Positions 6,648-14,283 of a stretch of DNA of 29,259 nucleotides are shown one piece after another. Positions within the stretch are counted from its first letter, which is position 1, and each line of letters starts with the position of its first letter. Source of the stretch: Candidatus Bathyarchaeota archaeon. GTDB lineage: Archaea > Thermoproteota > Bathyarchaeia > RBG-16-48-13 > GCA-020355125. The DNA lies in the NCBI GenBank assembly GCA_026014905.1, contig JAOZHK010000251.1, positions 1 through 29,259 of the forward strand. Reading direction: 5' to 3'. A program made the translations under genes and the position numbers. Under the pieces are notes generated by a model. The model saw only the letters and a program-made list of their open reading frames with translations. It had not been told where the DNA came from and made no database searches.

Positions 6648-8705
6648 ATGAGAGAAATCCGCCATCGATTACAGCGCATACTCGAAAAAGATCCCTATCT
6701 TACGCCTTACAAGGATAAGATCTACAAGCGCCTGCTGCATATTGAGAATCGAACGAATCAACTTACTAAAGGGACAACAGCTCTAGCTAACTGGGCAACA
6801 GCTCACGAATATTTTGGTCTTCATCATTGCGGAGATGAATGGGTTTTTCGAGAATGGGCACCAAACGCCACCGCCCTATTTCTACTAAATCAAAAAAATA
6901 AGTGGAAAGCTCACAAACAATTTGCGCTCACTAAGATCACTGAAGAGGGCATTTGGGAAATCTATCTCCCCGCCGATCTAATGCAGCACAAAGACTTGTA
7001 TCGACTTCAAATACAGTGGGCAGAAGGTTATGGAGATCGTATTCCAGCCTATACTCGTCGCGTCGTTCAAGATCCACACACCTTAATTTTCAATGCTCAA
7101 GTATGGAAGCCCGCAAATCAATTTGAGTGGAAACATCCACATTCCGTCCACTCAAAATACGCTCCCCTTATCTACGAAGCTCACATCGGGATGGCGCAAG
7201 AAGAACCCAAAATTGGCTCTTACAACGAGTTTACACACCATATCCTTCCAAGGATCATCGATGCAGGATATAATACAGTACAATTAATGGCTATTCCAGA
7301 ACACCCTTATTATGGCTCATTCGGCTATCAAGTATCCAGTTTTTTCGCCCCGTCATCAAGATTTGGGACACCAACCGACTTGAAAAACTTGATCGATAAA
7401 GCTCATGCTTTAGGTCTCGCTGTAATAATGGACATCATCCATTCTCATGCTGCGGCGAATGAAGTTGAAGGATTAAGTCGATTTGATGGTACACGTTACC
7501 AATATTTCCATAGTGGTCAGAGAGGATTGCATCAGACTTGGGGGTCTCGGTGCTTTAATTATGGTAAAGCACGTGTTCTACAATTTCTTTTATCAAATTG
7601 TCGTTATTGGCTTGATGAATTCCGCTTTGATGGCTTTCGTTTCGATGGTATTACAAGCATGATTTACCTTCATCATGGACTGAACAGGACATTTCACTCC
7701 TATAATCAATACTTTGATGAGACAATTGATGTAGATGCGTTAACTTATCTAGCACTCGCTAATCAGGTGATTCACTCAATTCGACCTGATGCCATCACCA
7801 TTGCTGAAGACGTCAGTGGGATGCCGGGTCTCGCAGCACCGCAAAAGAATGGCGGGTATGGTTTCAATTACCGGTTTGCAATGGGCATTCCTGATTACTG
7901 GATTAAATTAGTGAAAGAAGTAAAAGATGAAGACTGGCCGGTAGGTAATCTATGGTTTGAGTTGACTAATAGAAGAGATGATGAAAAGACAATCAGTTAC
8001 ACGGAGTCTCATGATCAGGCTTTGGTTGGTGACCAATCCCTGATATTTCGGATGATTGGATCCACCATGTATGACCATATGAATCGAAACGATACAAATG
8101 ATGAAGTGGCTCGAGGCATCGCACTACATAAATTAATTCGGTTAATCACTTTTGCAACCGCTGGTCATGGCTATTTGAATTTCATGGGTAATGAATTCGG
8201 ACATCCTGATTGGATTGATTTTCCTCGTCCAGGTAATAACTGGTCATTTCAACATGCAAGGCGGCAATGGCATCTCAGGGATGATTCTACGTTGAAGTAC
8301 TCCTTTCTTGCTCGGTTTGACCAAGATATGATACAATTAACGAAAAACCATAATCTCTTTTCCCAAACAGGACTACAATTGTTGCACGAGCATTCTGAGC
8401 GAATGATTATTGCGTTTAAACGAAGTAATCTGATTTTTGCTTTCAACTTTCATCCAACCCAATCGTATCCACACTATCGAATCGATGCACCTCCTGGCAA
8501 ATATCTAATGATTTTGAATTCTGATGCACTAACATATGGTGGGTTCAACCGATTATCTCCACACCAGACACACTTTACCATCGTTTCAGAAGAGAAAGAT
8601 CACTCACAACATCAGTTAAGTCTGTATCTACCTTCACGATCCGCTATTGTTCTTTTCTCCGACGTAATATCTAAGCAAAACTCTAACGCGCGCGTATCAA
8701 AATAA
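6648..8705 (+). CDS. glgB: 1,4-alpha-glucan (glycogen) branching enzyme, eukaryote-like GH13_8 type
   Basis: 685 residues. It transfers alpha-1,4 glucan chains to alpha-1,6 branch points during glycogen synthesis. An N-terminal CBM48-like domain (FREWAPNATALFLLNQKNKW) precedes the (beta/alpha)8 barrel and a C-terminal all-beta domain. The putative catalytic triad is Asp333 (GFRFDG), Glu387 (AEDVSG) and Asp456 (SHDQ). The stretches LIYEAHIGMAQEEPKIGSY and EHPYYGSFGYQVSSFFAPSS are characteristic of the eukaryotic GBE1/GH13_8 group rather than of typical bacterial GlgB. AAGGGATT precedes the ATG. The usual end YLPSRSAIVLF is followed by about 15 extra residues whose codons run into the CG element at 8685-8697. 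No other glycogen gene is in the window. Confidence 0.93.
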   Translation: MREIRHRLQRILEKDPYLTPYKDKIYKRLLHIENRTNQLTKGTTALANWATAHEYFGLHHCGDEWVFREWAPNATALFLLNQKNKWKAHKQFALTKITEEGIWEIYLPADLMQHKDLYRLQIQWAEGYGDRIPAYTRRVVQDPHTLIFNAQVWKPANQFEWKHPHSVHSKYAPLIYEAHIGMAQEEPKIGSYNEFTHHILPRIIDAGYNTVQLMAIPEHPYYGSFGYQVSSFFAPSSRFGTPTDLKNLIDKAHALGLAVIMDIIHSHAAANEVEGLSRFDGTRYQYFHSGQRGLHQTWGSRCFNYGKARVLQFLLSNCRYWLDEFRFDGFRFDGITSMIYLHHGLNRTFHSYNQYFDETIDVDALTYLALANQVIHSIRPDAITIAEDVSGMPGLAAPQKNGGYGFNYRFAMGIPDYWIKLVKEVKDEDWPVGNLWFELTNRRDDEKTISYTESHDQALVGDQSLIFRMIGSTMYDHMNRNDTNDEVARGIALHKLIRLITFATAGHGYLNFMGNEFGHPDWIDFPRPGNNWSFQHARRQWHLRDDSTLKYSFLARFDQDMIQLTKNHNLFSQTGLQLLHEHSERMIIAFKRSNLIFAFNFHPTQSYPHYRIDAPPGKYLMILNSDALTYGGFNRLSPHQTHFTIVSEEKDHSQHQLSLYLPSRSAIVLFSDVISKQNSNARVSK
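8685..8697. repeat. Alternating CG element inside the 3' end of glgB
   Basis: AACGCGCGCGTAT encodes part of the non-conserved C-terminal tail (N-A-R-V) of the branching enzyme, 8 nt before its TAA ends. The tail looks like coding sequence acquired when the element landed at the gene end. Confidence 0.6.
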
Positions 8706-8739
8706 TGAAATTTGATTTTTCACTATATGAGTGTTGACA

Positions 8740-9573
8740 ATGCAGTTCACAGTTAAAACTCGGGGAAGAACTGTGCGGCAAAAAATCGCACTCGTTCTTA
8801 TATCATCAGTGCTTGTCAGCATTCCGGTTCTATCTATGTATTTTTTTACCTCGAATGATGATTCCAGTATCCGTTCGTATACATATCATGTTGTGAATAC
8901 CTTTCCTCATGACCCGCAAGCTTTCACTCAAGGACTTTGCTTTTATAACGATTTTTTATATGAAAGCACAGGGCTGTTTAATTTATCATCCTTACGCCAA
9001 GTCGAACTTGAAACAGGGACTATTCTTCAAAATAAACATTTGCCTGGCCAATATTTTGGTGAAGGTATCACAATAATCCAGGACAAAATAGTCCAATTAA
9101 CTTGGAAATCCAACATAGGCTTCGTTTATGATCTTCATACTTTTGCACTTCTTCAAAATTTCTCTGTTGCAAGTGAAGGATGGGGACTCACATACGATGG
9201 CCAACGATTAATTATGAGTGACGGTACAGCGACACTGTCTTTCCTTGATTCTGAAACCTTTGAAAAAATCGGAGAAATACATGTTCAGGGTACTAAGCCA
9301 GTCGATCAAATTAATGAATTGGAATATATTCAGGGAGAAGTGTTTGCTAACATTTGGCGAACAGACAATATTGCCCGAATCAACCCTGAGACAGGACAAG
9401 TCATTGGCTGGTTGGATTTATCTGAATTACATGAAACTGCTATTGACGATCCTAATAATGTCCTCAATGGTATCGCCTATGATGCTCAAAATGATCGTAT
9501 TTTCGTTACCGGAAAGCGTTGGTCGTATCTTTATGAAATTCAACTAGTTCCTAAGAATAGTACAGAATCATAG
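8740..9573 (+). CDS. Glutaminyl-peptide cyclotransferase, membrane-anchored
   Basis: 277 residues from ATG 8740 (an in-frame GTG at 8731 is possible). A basic N-terminus and hydrophobic segment (about residues 16-38) form a signal anchor, so the enzyme would face outside. The rest is the five-bladed propeller of the plant/bacterial-type glutamine cyclotransferase family: FPHDPQAFTQGLCF, FLYESTGLFNLSSLRQVELETG, FGEGITI, EGWGLTYDG, ELEYIQGEVFANIW and LNGIAYD. These enzymes convert N-terminal Gln to pyroglutamate in exported peptides. It lies 34 nt after glgB and may be read from the same transcript. Confidence 0.9.
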   Translation: MQFTVKTRGRTVRQKIALVLISSVLVSIPVLSMYFFTSNDDSSIRSYTYHVVNTFPHDPQAFTQGLCFYNDFLYESTGLFNLSSLRQVELETGTILQNKHLPGQYFGEGITIIQDKIVQLTWKSNIGFVYDLHTFALLQNFSVASEGWGLTYDGQRLIMSDGTATLSFLDSETFEKIGEIHVQGTKPVDQINELEYIQGEVFANIWRTDNIARINPETGQVIGWLDLSELHETAIDDPNNVLNGIAYDAQNDRIFVTGKRWSYLYEIQLVPKNSTES

Positions 9574-9692
9574 TTCTTACTGTGGCCAGTTAACTCTTGC
9601 GTATAAATGAATCATCAATACTGTAAGCGCGCATCAAACATGGAATATTTGGTTAATTACTCGTTAGTTAATCGTTCTCTCTTTTCTTCATA

Positions 9693-10025
9693 TTACGCGC
9701 GCGTGTATCCGTTCACTGCAGCTATGACTGGTTTCCAGGTACTGAAACGACGTAACGGTGAAGCTCTTGGTAAATTCCGTTTTTGCGCACTTCGAGGCTC
9801 TCCATGAGCTACTCTATATTTAAGGTCCGCCCCTGCAGAAAAAGCGCGTTCTCCTTGTCCAGTTAAAATCACTACCCAAACTTCGGGATCGTTATCAAAA
9901 TCATAAAAAGCATCAGTAATCTCTCTTATCATAGGAGGATGTATAGCATTTAGAACATGTGGTCGATTTAAAGTAATATACGCAATTTGCCCCTTTTTTT
10001 CATATAAAATATATTTAAATACCAT
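9693..10025 (-). pseudogene. Enoyl-CoA hydratase/isomerase, C-terminal half missing
   Basis: The N-terminal half of a crotonase-fold enzyme: YITLNRPHVLNAI near 15-27, VVILTGQGERAFSAGADLK near 55-73 (oxyanion-hole region) and KPVIAAVNGY near 97-106. Family members are about 255-260 residues; this one stops at 110, just after NGY, where the second oxyanion-hole block (normally ALGGG...) should begin. The last codons (ACG CGC GCG TAA) are the CG element at 9694-9708. No remaining half is found in the 120 nt beyond. ATG 10025 is chosen over the GTG at 10046; GAGGTT lies about 14 nt upstream. Most likely a broken gene, not a functional short form. Confidence 0.8.
9694..9708. repeat. Alternating CG element at the break of the enoyl-CoA hydratase
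   Basis: TACGCGCGCGTGTAT. It supplies the last sense codons and stop of the truncated crotonase gene. A weaker GCGCGC lies at 9627-9632. Confidence 0.75.
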
Positions 10026-10163
10026 TTCTCTTCTGATTAACCTCACAAAGTTATACTATATATTTTTTAGCTCGTATGCTTGAGAACAACCTTCTGGGAT
10101 TTAAGGGCTTCAAAACCCGGTGTATAATAAAGTGAAAGGATTAGGCAGAGATCAAGGAGGATT

Positions 10164-10220
10164 GTGGTTCACGCTTTATCATTTCAAGTAGAGATTATTT
10201 GCATGATCGTACATCATTGA
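10164..10220 (+). other. Very short ORF with strong SD, possible 5' remnant
   Basis: AAGGAGG at 10154-10160 is followed by GTG 10164 and an 18-codon frame ending at TGA 10220, three bases before the CG/CTAG element at 10223. A TATA-like TGTATAATAA lies near 10119-10128. It might be the surviving 5' end of a gene cut at the element, or an unrelated leader. No homology can be judged at this length. Confidence 0.2.
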
Positions 10221-10222
10221 CC

Positions 10223-10240
10223 ATGCGCGTAGCTAGCTAG
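10223..10240 (-). repeat. Composite CG + CTAG element
   Basis: ATGCGCGTAGCTAGCTAG. Read on the minus strand it is CTAGCTAGCT then ACGCGCAT, the same order as the copies at 16411 and 28142. It lies 31 nt upstream of the operator-like cluster before citrate synthase. Confidence 0.65.
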
Positions 10241-10271
10241 TAACTCACTAGTACTCAAAGAGTAAATTTAG

Positions 10272-10313
10272 TCCAAAATATTGGATAGTTGTCAACCATC
10301 CAAAAATCTGGAT
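10272..10313 (+). promoter_or_regulatory. Cluster of TTGGAT/ATCCAA half-sites upstream of citrate synthase
   Basis: Four half-sites: TCCAA 10272-10276, TTGGAT 10281-10286, ATCCAA 10298-10303 and TGGAT 10309-10313. The middle pair, with GTTG-T-CAAC between, makes a near-perfect 23-bp dyad at 10281-10303. The cluster ends about 20 bp before the TATA box at 10334, a position suited to an activator or a repressor. It is probably an operator for a dimeric regulator. Confidence 0.55.
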
Positions 10314-10333
10314 GACATATATGCTTTTTCTAG

Positions 10334-10346
10334 ATATTTTTATATG
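10334..10346 (+). promoter_or_regulatory. TATA box of the citrate synthase gene
   Basis: ATATTTTTATATG fits an archaeal TATA element and lies 54 nt before the ATG at 10400, predicting a transcription start near 10368 and a leader of about 30 nt. Confidence 0.45.
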
Positions 10347-10399
10347 ACTCGAAAACCTCTACGTACAAAGCCTCTGAGCGAAGAAGTGAACTCAAGAAG

Positions 10400-11524
10400 A
10401 TGTTGGTACATAACGGATTAAAAGGAATTGTAGCCCTCGAATCCGATATTTCCCGAATTGATGGGGAAACTGGGATTCTCGAATATCGAGGATACAATAT
10501 CCACGATCTTGCACAGAACTCATGTTTCGAAGAAGTTATCTATTTATTACTCTACAAGCGGTTACCCTCACGTTCAGAGTTGGTCACGTTTTCTGACGAA
10601 CTAAAAGCAAGACGAGAATTACCCAGCAAACTGATAGGCGTATTATACAATCTTCCTACCATCAACTACCCAACTGTCATACTACGAACGATCTATTCCT
10701 ACCTTGGCGATATGGACCCCGACATTTTTACCATTTCACCCGAAGAAAATCTACGAAAAGCTGTCGATCTTATTGCGAAAACACCTACAATAATTGCATA
10801 CTACCAAAACATTCGTGAAGATAAACCCTTAATCCACCCTGATCCTAAACTTGGACATGCTGCAAATTTTCTCTGGATGCTAACCGGTACCAAACCTGAG
10901 CGCACTGATGAACAAGCACTAGATCTCGATCTAATTCTCCATGCTGAACACACACTCAACGCCTCAACTTTTGCAGCTCGAATAGCCGCATCAACATTAT
11001 CGGATATGTACGCCGGCATAGTATCTGCTACCGGTACCCTCTTTGGCCCTCTCCACGGCGGCGCAACTCAAAAAGTCATTGAAATATTACGAAAAATCAA
11101 AGACTATGAGCAAGAAGACATTGAACAGTGGGTGAAAAATAAACTCCAAAACCGAGAAAAAATTATGGGTTTTGGACATCGAGTCTATCAAACAATAGAC
11201 CCCCGCGCTGAAGAACTACGACAATTAGCTAAAAAACTTGATAAAGCAAAGGGAAACGACTGGCTCACGCTATCCGATACCTTAGCTAACATTGTATACC
11301 AACAGAAAGGAATCTATCCCAACGTGGACTTTTATGCCGCATCAGTCTATAAGAACCTCGGATTACCCGACGATCAATACATCAATATGTTCGTTATGGC
11401 TCGAATTGTCGGCTGGATCGCCCATATGATGGACCAATATCAAAATAACACCCTCATCCGTCCCCTCCAAAAATATATCGGGGACACCAACAGACCATTC
11501 TCTCCAATAAACCATCGACACTAA
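10400..11524 (+). CDS. gltA: Citrate synthase (or 2-methylcitrate synthase)
   Basis: 374 residues, the length of the short archaeal/Gram-positive type. It joins oxaloacetate and acetyl-CoA to citrate, the entry of the TCA cycle. Catalytic residues are visible: His219 in FGPLHGGA, His260 in MGFGHRVY, and Asp310 in NVDFYAA; the dimer-core HAEHTLNAST lies at 181-190. The N-terminus GLKGIVALESDISRIDGETGILEYRGY is typical. A 2-methylcitrate synthase role is possible, because the family overlaps and a broken enoyl-CoA hydratase lies nearby. TATA and an operator-like cluster precede it; a CG element starts 6 nt after the stop. Confidence 0.94.
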   Translation: MLVHNGLKGIVALESDISRIDGETGILEYRGYNIHDLAQNSCFEEVIYLLLYKRLPSRSELVTFSDELKARRELPSKLIGVLYNLPTINYPTVILRTIYSYLGDMDPDIFTISPEENLRKAVDLIAKTPTIIAYYQNIREDKPLIHPDPKLGHAANFLWMLTGTKPERTDEQALDLDLILHAEHTLNASTFAARIAASTLSDMYAGIVSATGTLFGPLHGGATQKVIEILRKIKDYEQEDIEQWVKNKLQNREKIMGFGHRVYQTIDPRAEELRQLAKKLDKAKGNDWLTLSDTLANIVYQQKGIYPNVDFYAASVYKNLGLPDDQYINMFVMARIVGWIAHMMDQYQNNTLIRPLQKYIGDTNRPFSPINHRH

Positions 11525-11530
11525 AAGAAC

Positions 11531-11544
11531 TACGCGCGCGCGTA
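11531..11544. repeat. Perfect palindromic CG element after citrate synthase
   Basis: TACGCGCGCGCGTA is an exact 14-bp palindrome, identical to the copy at 19348-19361. It begins 6 nt after the stop of the citrate synthase gene. Confidence 0.8.
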
Positions 11545-11587
11545 AAATAGTAAGTGAAGAATCTAATTCAAAATCGCTGATTAACCA

Positions 11588-11794
11588 TTATTCAGTGAGC
11601 GTTTCACTCCTGATTTCTGAGGGGTTCCAAAGCTGCTTGAGAGCTGCCTGAAAATCTTGATTATGCCTTTGTTTTCGTTTACCACAACCACAGACTATTT
11701 GTTCAGTGAGTAAAGAATAAAACACTGATTCCCCACAAACAGCACATATATTGTTTCGAATAAATACTTCAACCTCACTCAATCCAATCGCCAC
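11588..11794 (-). CDS. Small zinc-ribbon-like protein, 68 aa
   Basis: 68 residues with CAVC (17-20) and CGC (35-37), enough for one zinc site, followed by a basic KRKQRHN segment. The start is GTG 11794; AGGA is only 2-3 nt upstream, so the exact start is uncertain. No family is recognised. It follows the glutamine amidotransferase gene on the same strand after a gap of about 80 nt, so the two may share a transcript. It is convergent with citrate synthase. Confidence 0.6.
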   Translation of the reverse strand: MAIGLSEVEVFIRNNICAVCGESVFYSLLTEQIVCGCGKRKQRHNQDFQAALKQLWNPSEIRSETLTE

Positions 11795-11873
11795 ATCCTA
11801 TTTTATTGATTGTTGAATACTCAATCCGCTATTCTATGAAACTACCTATTGTGAAATATAGATATCCTTTCAC

Positions 11874-12542
11874 TCAATTACTAGATTCACACAATGAAAT
11901 AAAATTGCGGAAAAACTGCTTTTTATTGTGATTCCAATCGCTGATTGTCTCACTTACTTGTTGATTGTCGTGATCCTTATCTATTAAGGCAGGTTCACTA
12001 GTATTGGAATATTCTGGATGAAATTGTACCCCGCGTACATTTGGGTGGAACAACACTGCTTGAATACATCGCGTATTTTCTGCTAAGATCTTAATAGTTG
12101 ATACATGAAATATGGCTTTATTATGATGGTGGAAAGGGCAAATGATTTCATCAATGTCATGAAACAATGGATCGTATTTGCCAAGCTTTGTTAATTGTAC
12201 ATTGTGCCAACCTACTTCAGGTATGATTTCATGAATAGAATAACTATACGCTGTCGCAAGGACCTGATGTCCTCCACAGATACCTAAAAATTGCGTACCA
12301 GATTCAAGGCGGCGGATATACGATTTCAACCGTTGCATTTTTCCAGAATATAACAGCCGAGATTTATCAAGTCCACTGAGAATTATCCCATCATAATCAA
12401 ACAATACCTGAAACTTGAAATCTCGTGAATAGAATCGCATTAGTTCCGGATTTATGTGAGAATGAGATTTTACCGCGTTAACAATTTTTAATGCAGCGCA
12501 CGGATTTCTAGCGATATGGAGATCAAGCACTAAAATACGCAT
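11874..12542 (-). CDS. Class I glutamine amidotransferase-like protein
   Basis: 222 residues from ATG 12542 (an in-frame TTG at 12551 is possible). The triad of class I GATases is visible: nucleophile Cys near residue 89 in LGICGGHQ, and His175/Glu177 in GVQFHPEYS. The N-terminal part (ILVLDLHIARNP..., FDYDGIILSGL) is diverged from GuaA, TrpG and CarA. These domains release ammonia from glutamine for a partner enzyme; no synthetase partner is next to it, so it may be a stand-alone hydrolase of the gamma-glutamyl type or a subunit acting in trans. GGAGG lies about 25 nt upstream, too far for ordinary use. Confidence 0.82.
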   Translation of the reverse strand: MRILVLDLHIARNPCAALKIVNAVKSHSHINPELMRFYSRDFKFQVLFDYDGIILSGLDKSRLLYSGKMQRLKSYIRRLESGTQFLGICGGHQVLATAYSYSIHEIIPEVGWHNVQLTKLGKYDPLFHDIDEIICPFHHHNKAIFHVSTIKILAENTRCIQAVLFHPNVRGVQFHPEYSNTSEPALIDKDHDNQQVSETISDWNHNKKQFFRNFISLCESSN

Positions 12543-12593
12543 AATATACAATATTCATTATAGTGAATAAACCTCCTGCACAAATACTCAGCT

Positions 12594-12914
12594 TCAGCGT
12601 TCCAGTATACATAATCTCTGCCGATATTGGGTTTGGAGTGTTGATGGCAAACGACGGATTAGATCATCCAATTTCTGGTGGAGCATGGCAAGGCGCTGGT
12701 GATTGTGAATGCTGGTAATGAGGTTTAACGCGTCCATGATGGGCAGTCCGAGAGATACAATCACATCGCCATTGGGCCACCAAGTGTCTTCAAGCAAACA
12801 GTCGAACGCGTACTGATATCGTGAATCGATCAGCGTATCCCGAAACCGATCTTCTCTACAGAGCAAAGCGAGATACTCATTCAGCAGTTCTCGAGTGATT
12901 GCAAGTTGTTTCAC
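12594..12914 (-). CDS. Unknown protein, 106 aa
   Basis: Begins with GTG 12914, set by AAGGAGAA about 9 nt upstream, so it is very probably translated. The product is soluble, helix-rich and mildly acidic, with three Trp/Tyr-rich stretches (YQYAFDCLLEDTWWPNGD) and an Arg-rich C-terminus. I recognise no family. It is 51 nt upstream of the glutamine amidotransferase start, on the same strand, and they are probably co-transcribed. Confidence 0.65.
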   Translation of the reverse strand: MKQLAITRELLNEYLALLCREDRFRDTLIDSRYQYAFDCLLEDTWWPNGDVIVSLGLPIMDALNLITSIHNHQRLAMLHQKLDDLIRRLPSTLQTQYRQRLCILER

Positions 12915-13060
12915 ACTAGTTGTTCTCCTTACTGAGAGTTATGGTAAGAATGCGTAGGGCAAGACTACCACTCGCATGATGGATAGCTAACTCATCTGTT
13001 TCGCATCTAATTAACAAGAACAGGGATTAAAATCCTCATTTAGCTTTAGGGGGAGGGAGA

Positions 13061-13074
13061 CACATATGCGCGCG
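13061..13074. repeat. CG element downstream of msrA
   Basis: CACATATGCGCGCG, alternating purine-pyrimidine, 10 nt beyond the 3' end of the minus-strand msrA gene. Confidence 0.5.
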
Positions 13075-13084
13075 GTTATGTAAA

Positions 13085-13633
13085 CTAGTTTTTTAATTTG
13101 TCTCGAAATTTAGCGCGCAATTTATCGAGCTTGGGTGCGATCACTAGCTGACAGTAAGGCTGTTTTCGATGTCGAGCAAAATATTCGACATGATACTCTT
13201 CTGCTTTGTAAAACGTTTGTAACGGCTCAACCTGAGTAATGATGGGCTTGTCCCAGAGATTCTTAGCAGATAACTGGGCAATGACAGAATTAATTATTGC
13301 TTTCTGTTTATCTGTATGAAAAAAAACTACTGAACGATATTGAGTCCCTACATCGGCTCCCTGTCGATTAAGCGTGGTCGGATCATGTGTCACGAAAAAG
13401 ATCTCCAACAGATCAGTTAAAGAGAGTTCACCAGGGTTAAATGTGACTAGGATAACTTCTGCGTAACCTGTATTTCCTCGTGAAATTTGGGCATAGGTGG
13501 GATTCATAGTCTGGCCTCCGGAATATCCAGGTACAACCCTTCGCACTCCTTTAACTCTGGTGAAGACAGCTTCGGTGCACCAAAAACATCCTCCACCCAG
13601 GGTAATAGCTTCGAGTTTGTTCGTTTGAGTCAT
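13085..13633 (-). CDS. msrA: Peptide methionine sulfoxide reductase MsrA
   Basis: 182 residues. It reduces methionine-S-sulfoxide in proteins. The family signature GGGCFWC is at 13-19; Cys16 is the catalytic cysteine. Other conserved blocks are GYSGG, YAEVILVTFNP, FFVTHDPTTLNRQGADVGTQYRS (substrate-binding and active-site acid region) and the C-terminal AEEYHVEYF. Cys19 (usually Gly here) and the Cys near 161 may act as resolving cysteines. The stop TAG is in ACTAGT. The next upstream gene on this strand is the DUF2153-like one, about 80 nt away. Confidence 0.95.
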   Translation of the reverse strand: MTQTNKLEAITLGGGCFWCTEAVFTRVKGVRRVVPGYSGGQTMNPTYAQISRGNTGYAEVILVTFNPGELSLTDLLEIFFVTHDPTTLNRQGADVGTQYRSVVFFHTDKQKAIINSVIAQLSAKNLWDKPIITQVEPLQTFYKAEEYHVEYFARHRKQPYCQLVIAPKLDKLRAKFRDKLKN

Positions 13634-13715
13634 TTTCCAGGTGAAGATAATCCCTGGAATAAATAAATTATGAAATTGCCCAAATCCAGGATTCTATGAA
13701 GCTAAAAACACTCGA

Positions 13716-14066
13716 TTAAGCATATAATACTTGAGCGTTTTCAATGGGATCCTTTTCCGACGGAGCAGAAATCTCAGCCGGTTTTTCTTTCCATTTTTTC
13801 GTTGTATAAATATCAAATTGTAAAATGGCTTTAACCTGTTCACGCAAGGTTTCATCCATGTCAAGTAACTCTTTTTCATCAAATTTTGACATGATATATA
13901 AATTTCGTACCCAGCTATTCCATCCCAAGACGCTACGTTCGAGAGCGCTAAGTGATAACAGGATAGAGTTAATGATGTCAAGACGATCTCTACTTTTTTT
14001 GTTTGGGCCTTGCATCCCCTTTAAGAGGGCTTCACACTCATTGATCCAACGTTCGGACATCTTCAA
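13716..14066 (-). CDS. DUF2153-like archaeal protein
   Basis: 116 residues, all helical. The sequence SERWINECEALLKGM...DRLDIINSILLSLSALERSVLGWNSWV...IMSKFDEKEL...FDIYTTKKW follows the pattern of DUF2153, a small family restricted to archaea with no known function; this assignment is from memory of the family and is moderately sure. The last 20 residues are a disordered Pro/Glu/Lys tail. It is followed by msrA on the same strand. An overlapping frame at 13694-13981 is a shadow. Confidence 0.65.
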   Translation of the reverse strand: MKMSERWINECEALLKGMQGPNKKSRDRLDIINSILLSLSALERSVLGWNSWVRNLYIMSKFDEKELLDMDETLREQVKAILQFDIYTTKKWKEKPAEISAPSEKDPIENAQVLYA

Positions 14067-14283
14067 AGTTATAATTCAACATCAGATACCTTATCAGAAT
14101 TATGAAAGGGAAATCTTGAGTGCGAATGAAGACTGAGATAATGCGTTCTAAATATATACAATCAATAAGATATTCGCGGGTACGTTTCGACTTTGGATGC
14201 TTCTAACATCACACATAAAAGTGAGAAGACCGTAAATAGCTAGCTGACTTTATTGAATTACTAACAGGATTTCTCGGGGGCGA

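Noticed and set aside
9607..9807. Plus-strand frame overlapping the enoyl-CoA hydratase
   Set aside because: It lies mostly opposite the recognisable crotonase sequence and has no SD.
10080..10130. tRNA-like stretch with GGGCTTCAAAACCC
   Set aside because: The arm does not give a 5-bp stem with a 7-nt T loop, and no acceptor, D or anticodon arm can be fitted upstream.
13694..13981. 95-codon minus-strand frame overlapping the DUF2153-like gene
   Set aside because: Shadow frame; the alternative frame has the family-like sequence and a better start.
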